Of a DNA stretch of 6,536 nt, positions 6,499 to 6,536 are shown piece after piece. The stretch lies in assembly GCA_902795625.1 (NCBI GenBank), contig CADBLW010000080.1:1-6536 (forward strand), given 5' to 3'. The position numbers and the translations under genes were made by a program. This DNA comes from an uncultured Lachnospiraceae bacterium. GTDB lineage: Bacteria > Bacillota > Clostridia > Lachnospirales > Lachnospiraceae. Positions within the stretch are counted from its first letter, which is position 1. The number at the start of each line of letters is the position of its first letter. The notes beneath the pieces are model-generated. The model was not told the origin of the DNA. It searched no databases and worked only from the letters and a program-made list of their open reading frames with translations.

Positions 6499-6531
6499 GG
6501 AACGGAGGAGTTCTCCTGCTCGCTTCGTTCC
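6499..6531. repeat. Hairpin element GGAACG...CGTTCC around the 15-bp repeat
   Basis: Six-base arms GGAACG (6499-6504) and CGTTCC (6526-6531) enclose the copy of the end repeat, which has its own small inner dyad (AGGA-GTTC-TCCT, 6506-6517). This nested arrangement suggests a structured intergenic element cut by the window edge. Confidence 0.4.
6505..6519. repeat. 15-bp repeat, inverted copy of 6-20
   Basis: GAGGAGTTCTCCTGC is the exact reverse complement of 6-20. If the two window ends were joined, this arm, a 22-nt loop and the arm at 6-20 would make a 15-bp hairpin followed by GATTTTC. The GGAGGAG part looks like a ribosome site, but the only nearby ATG (6532) is too far away. Confidence 0.7.
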
Positions 6532-6536
6532 ATGCA

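Noticed and set aside
6503..6534. GGAGGAG followed by ATG at 6532 as the start of a further gene
   Set aside because: The spacing of about 20 nt is too long, and the GGAGGAG is part of the inverted repeat. The window ends 2 bases after the ATG, so nothing can be supported.
1..6536. Hidden defence system, CRISPR array, transposon or prophage part
   Set aside because: No spaced direct repeats, transposase, integrase, nuclease or phage-structure motif was seen on either strand. All coding capacity is explained by four ordinary chromosomal-type genes.

Overview
The window holds four complete genes, all on the + strand, each with its own promoter-like sequence. Gene style (GGAGG-type ribosome sites, sigma-A-like promoters, G/C-ending codons) and gene types (an SRQSISKWE-type XRE regulator with a membrane tail, a GH94 phosphorylase) suggest a moderately GC-rich Firmicute. 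My best guess is a Lachnospiraceae-like gut or rumen Clostridium. This is inference; no rRNA or taxonomic marker is present.

Layout. 1-159: a 15-bp repeat half, then a good promoter (TTGACA, 17 bp, extended -10) with a perfect 14-bp palindrome at the expected transcription start. 160-1812: a 550-residue three-helix membrane protein with a large predicted extracytoplasmic domain that I do not recognise. It ends at a strong terminator (15-bp stem, TTCG loop). 1890-2020: a weaker promoter region. 2021-2647: a small MBL-fold metallohydrolase with a complete metal-ligand set. 2648-2882: a 235-bp regulatory gap in which a 13-bp palindrome overlaps a consensus -35 box, and its left half recurs exactly 42 bp (about four helical turns) downstream. 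2883-3869: an XRE-family DNA-binding protein with six predicted membrane segments. 3870-4008: a near-consensus promoter. 4009-6390: a GH94 disaccharide phosphorylase, followed by a GC-rich terminator. 6391-6536: the terminator and the reverse complement of the 15-bp repeat found at the window start.

How the genes work together: apart from co-orientation there is little evidence of a shared pathway. The phosphorylase would split a beta-linked disaccharide with phosphate inside the cell, saving ATP, but no transporter, kinase or phosphoglucomutase is nearby. The XRE protein probably controls its own promoter; whether it also controls the phosphorylase is open. I see no evidence of a defence system, CRISPR array, transposase, phage gene or tRNA/rRNA gene.

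Most interesting points: (1) the GH94 enzyme appears to have Gln in place of a phosphate-binding His; (2) the paired operator-like sites at the XRE promoter; (3) the palindrome at the start site of the membrane-protein gene; (4) matching inverted repeats at the two window ends.
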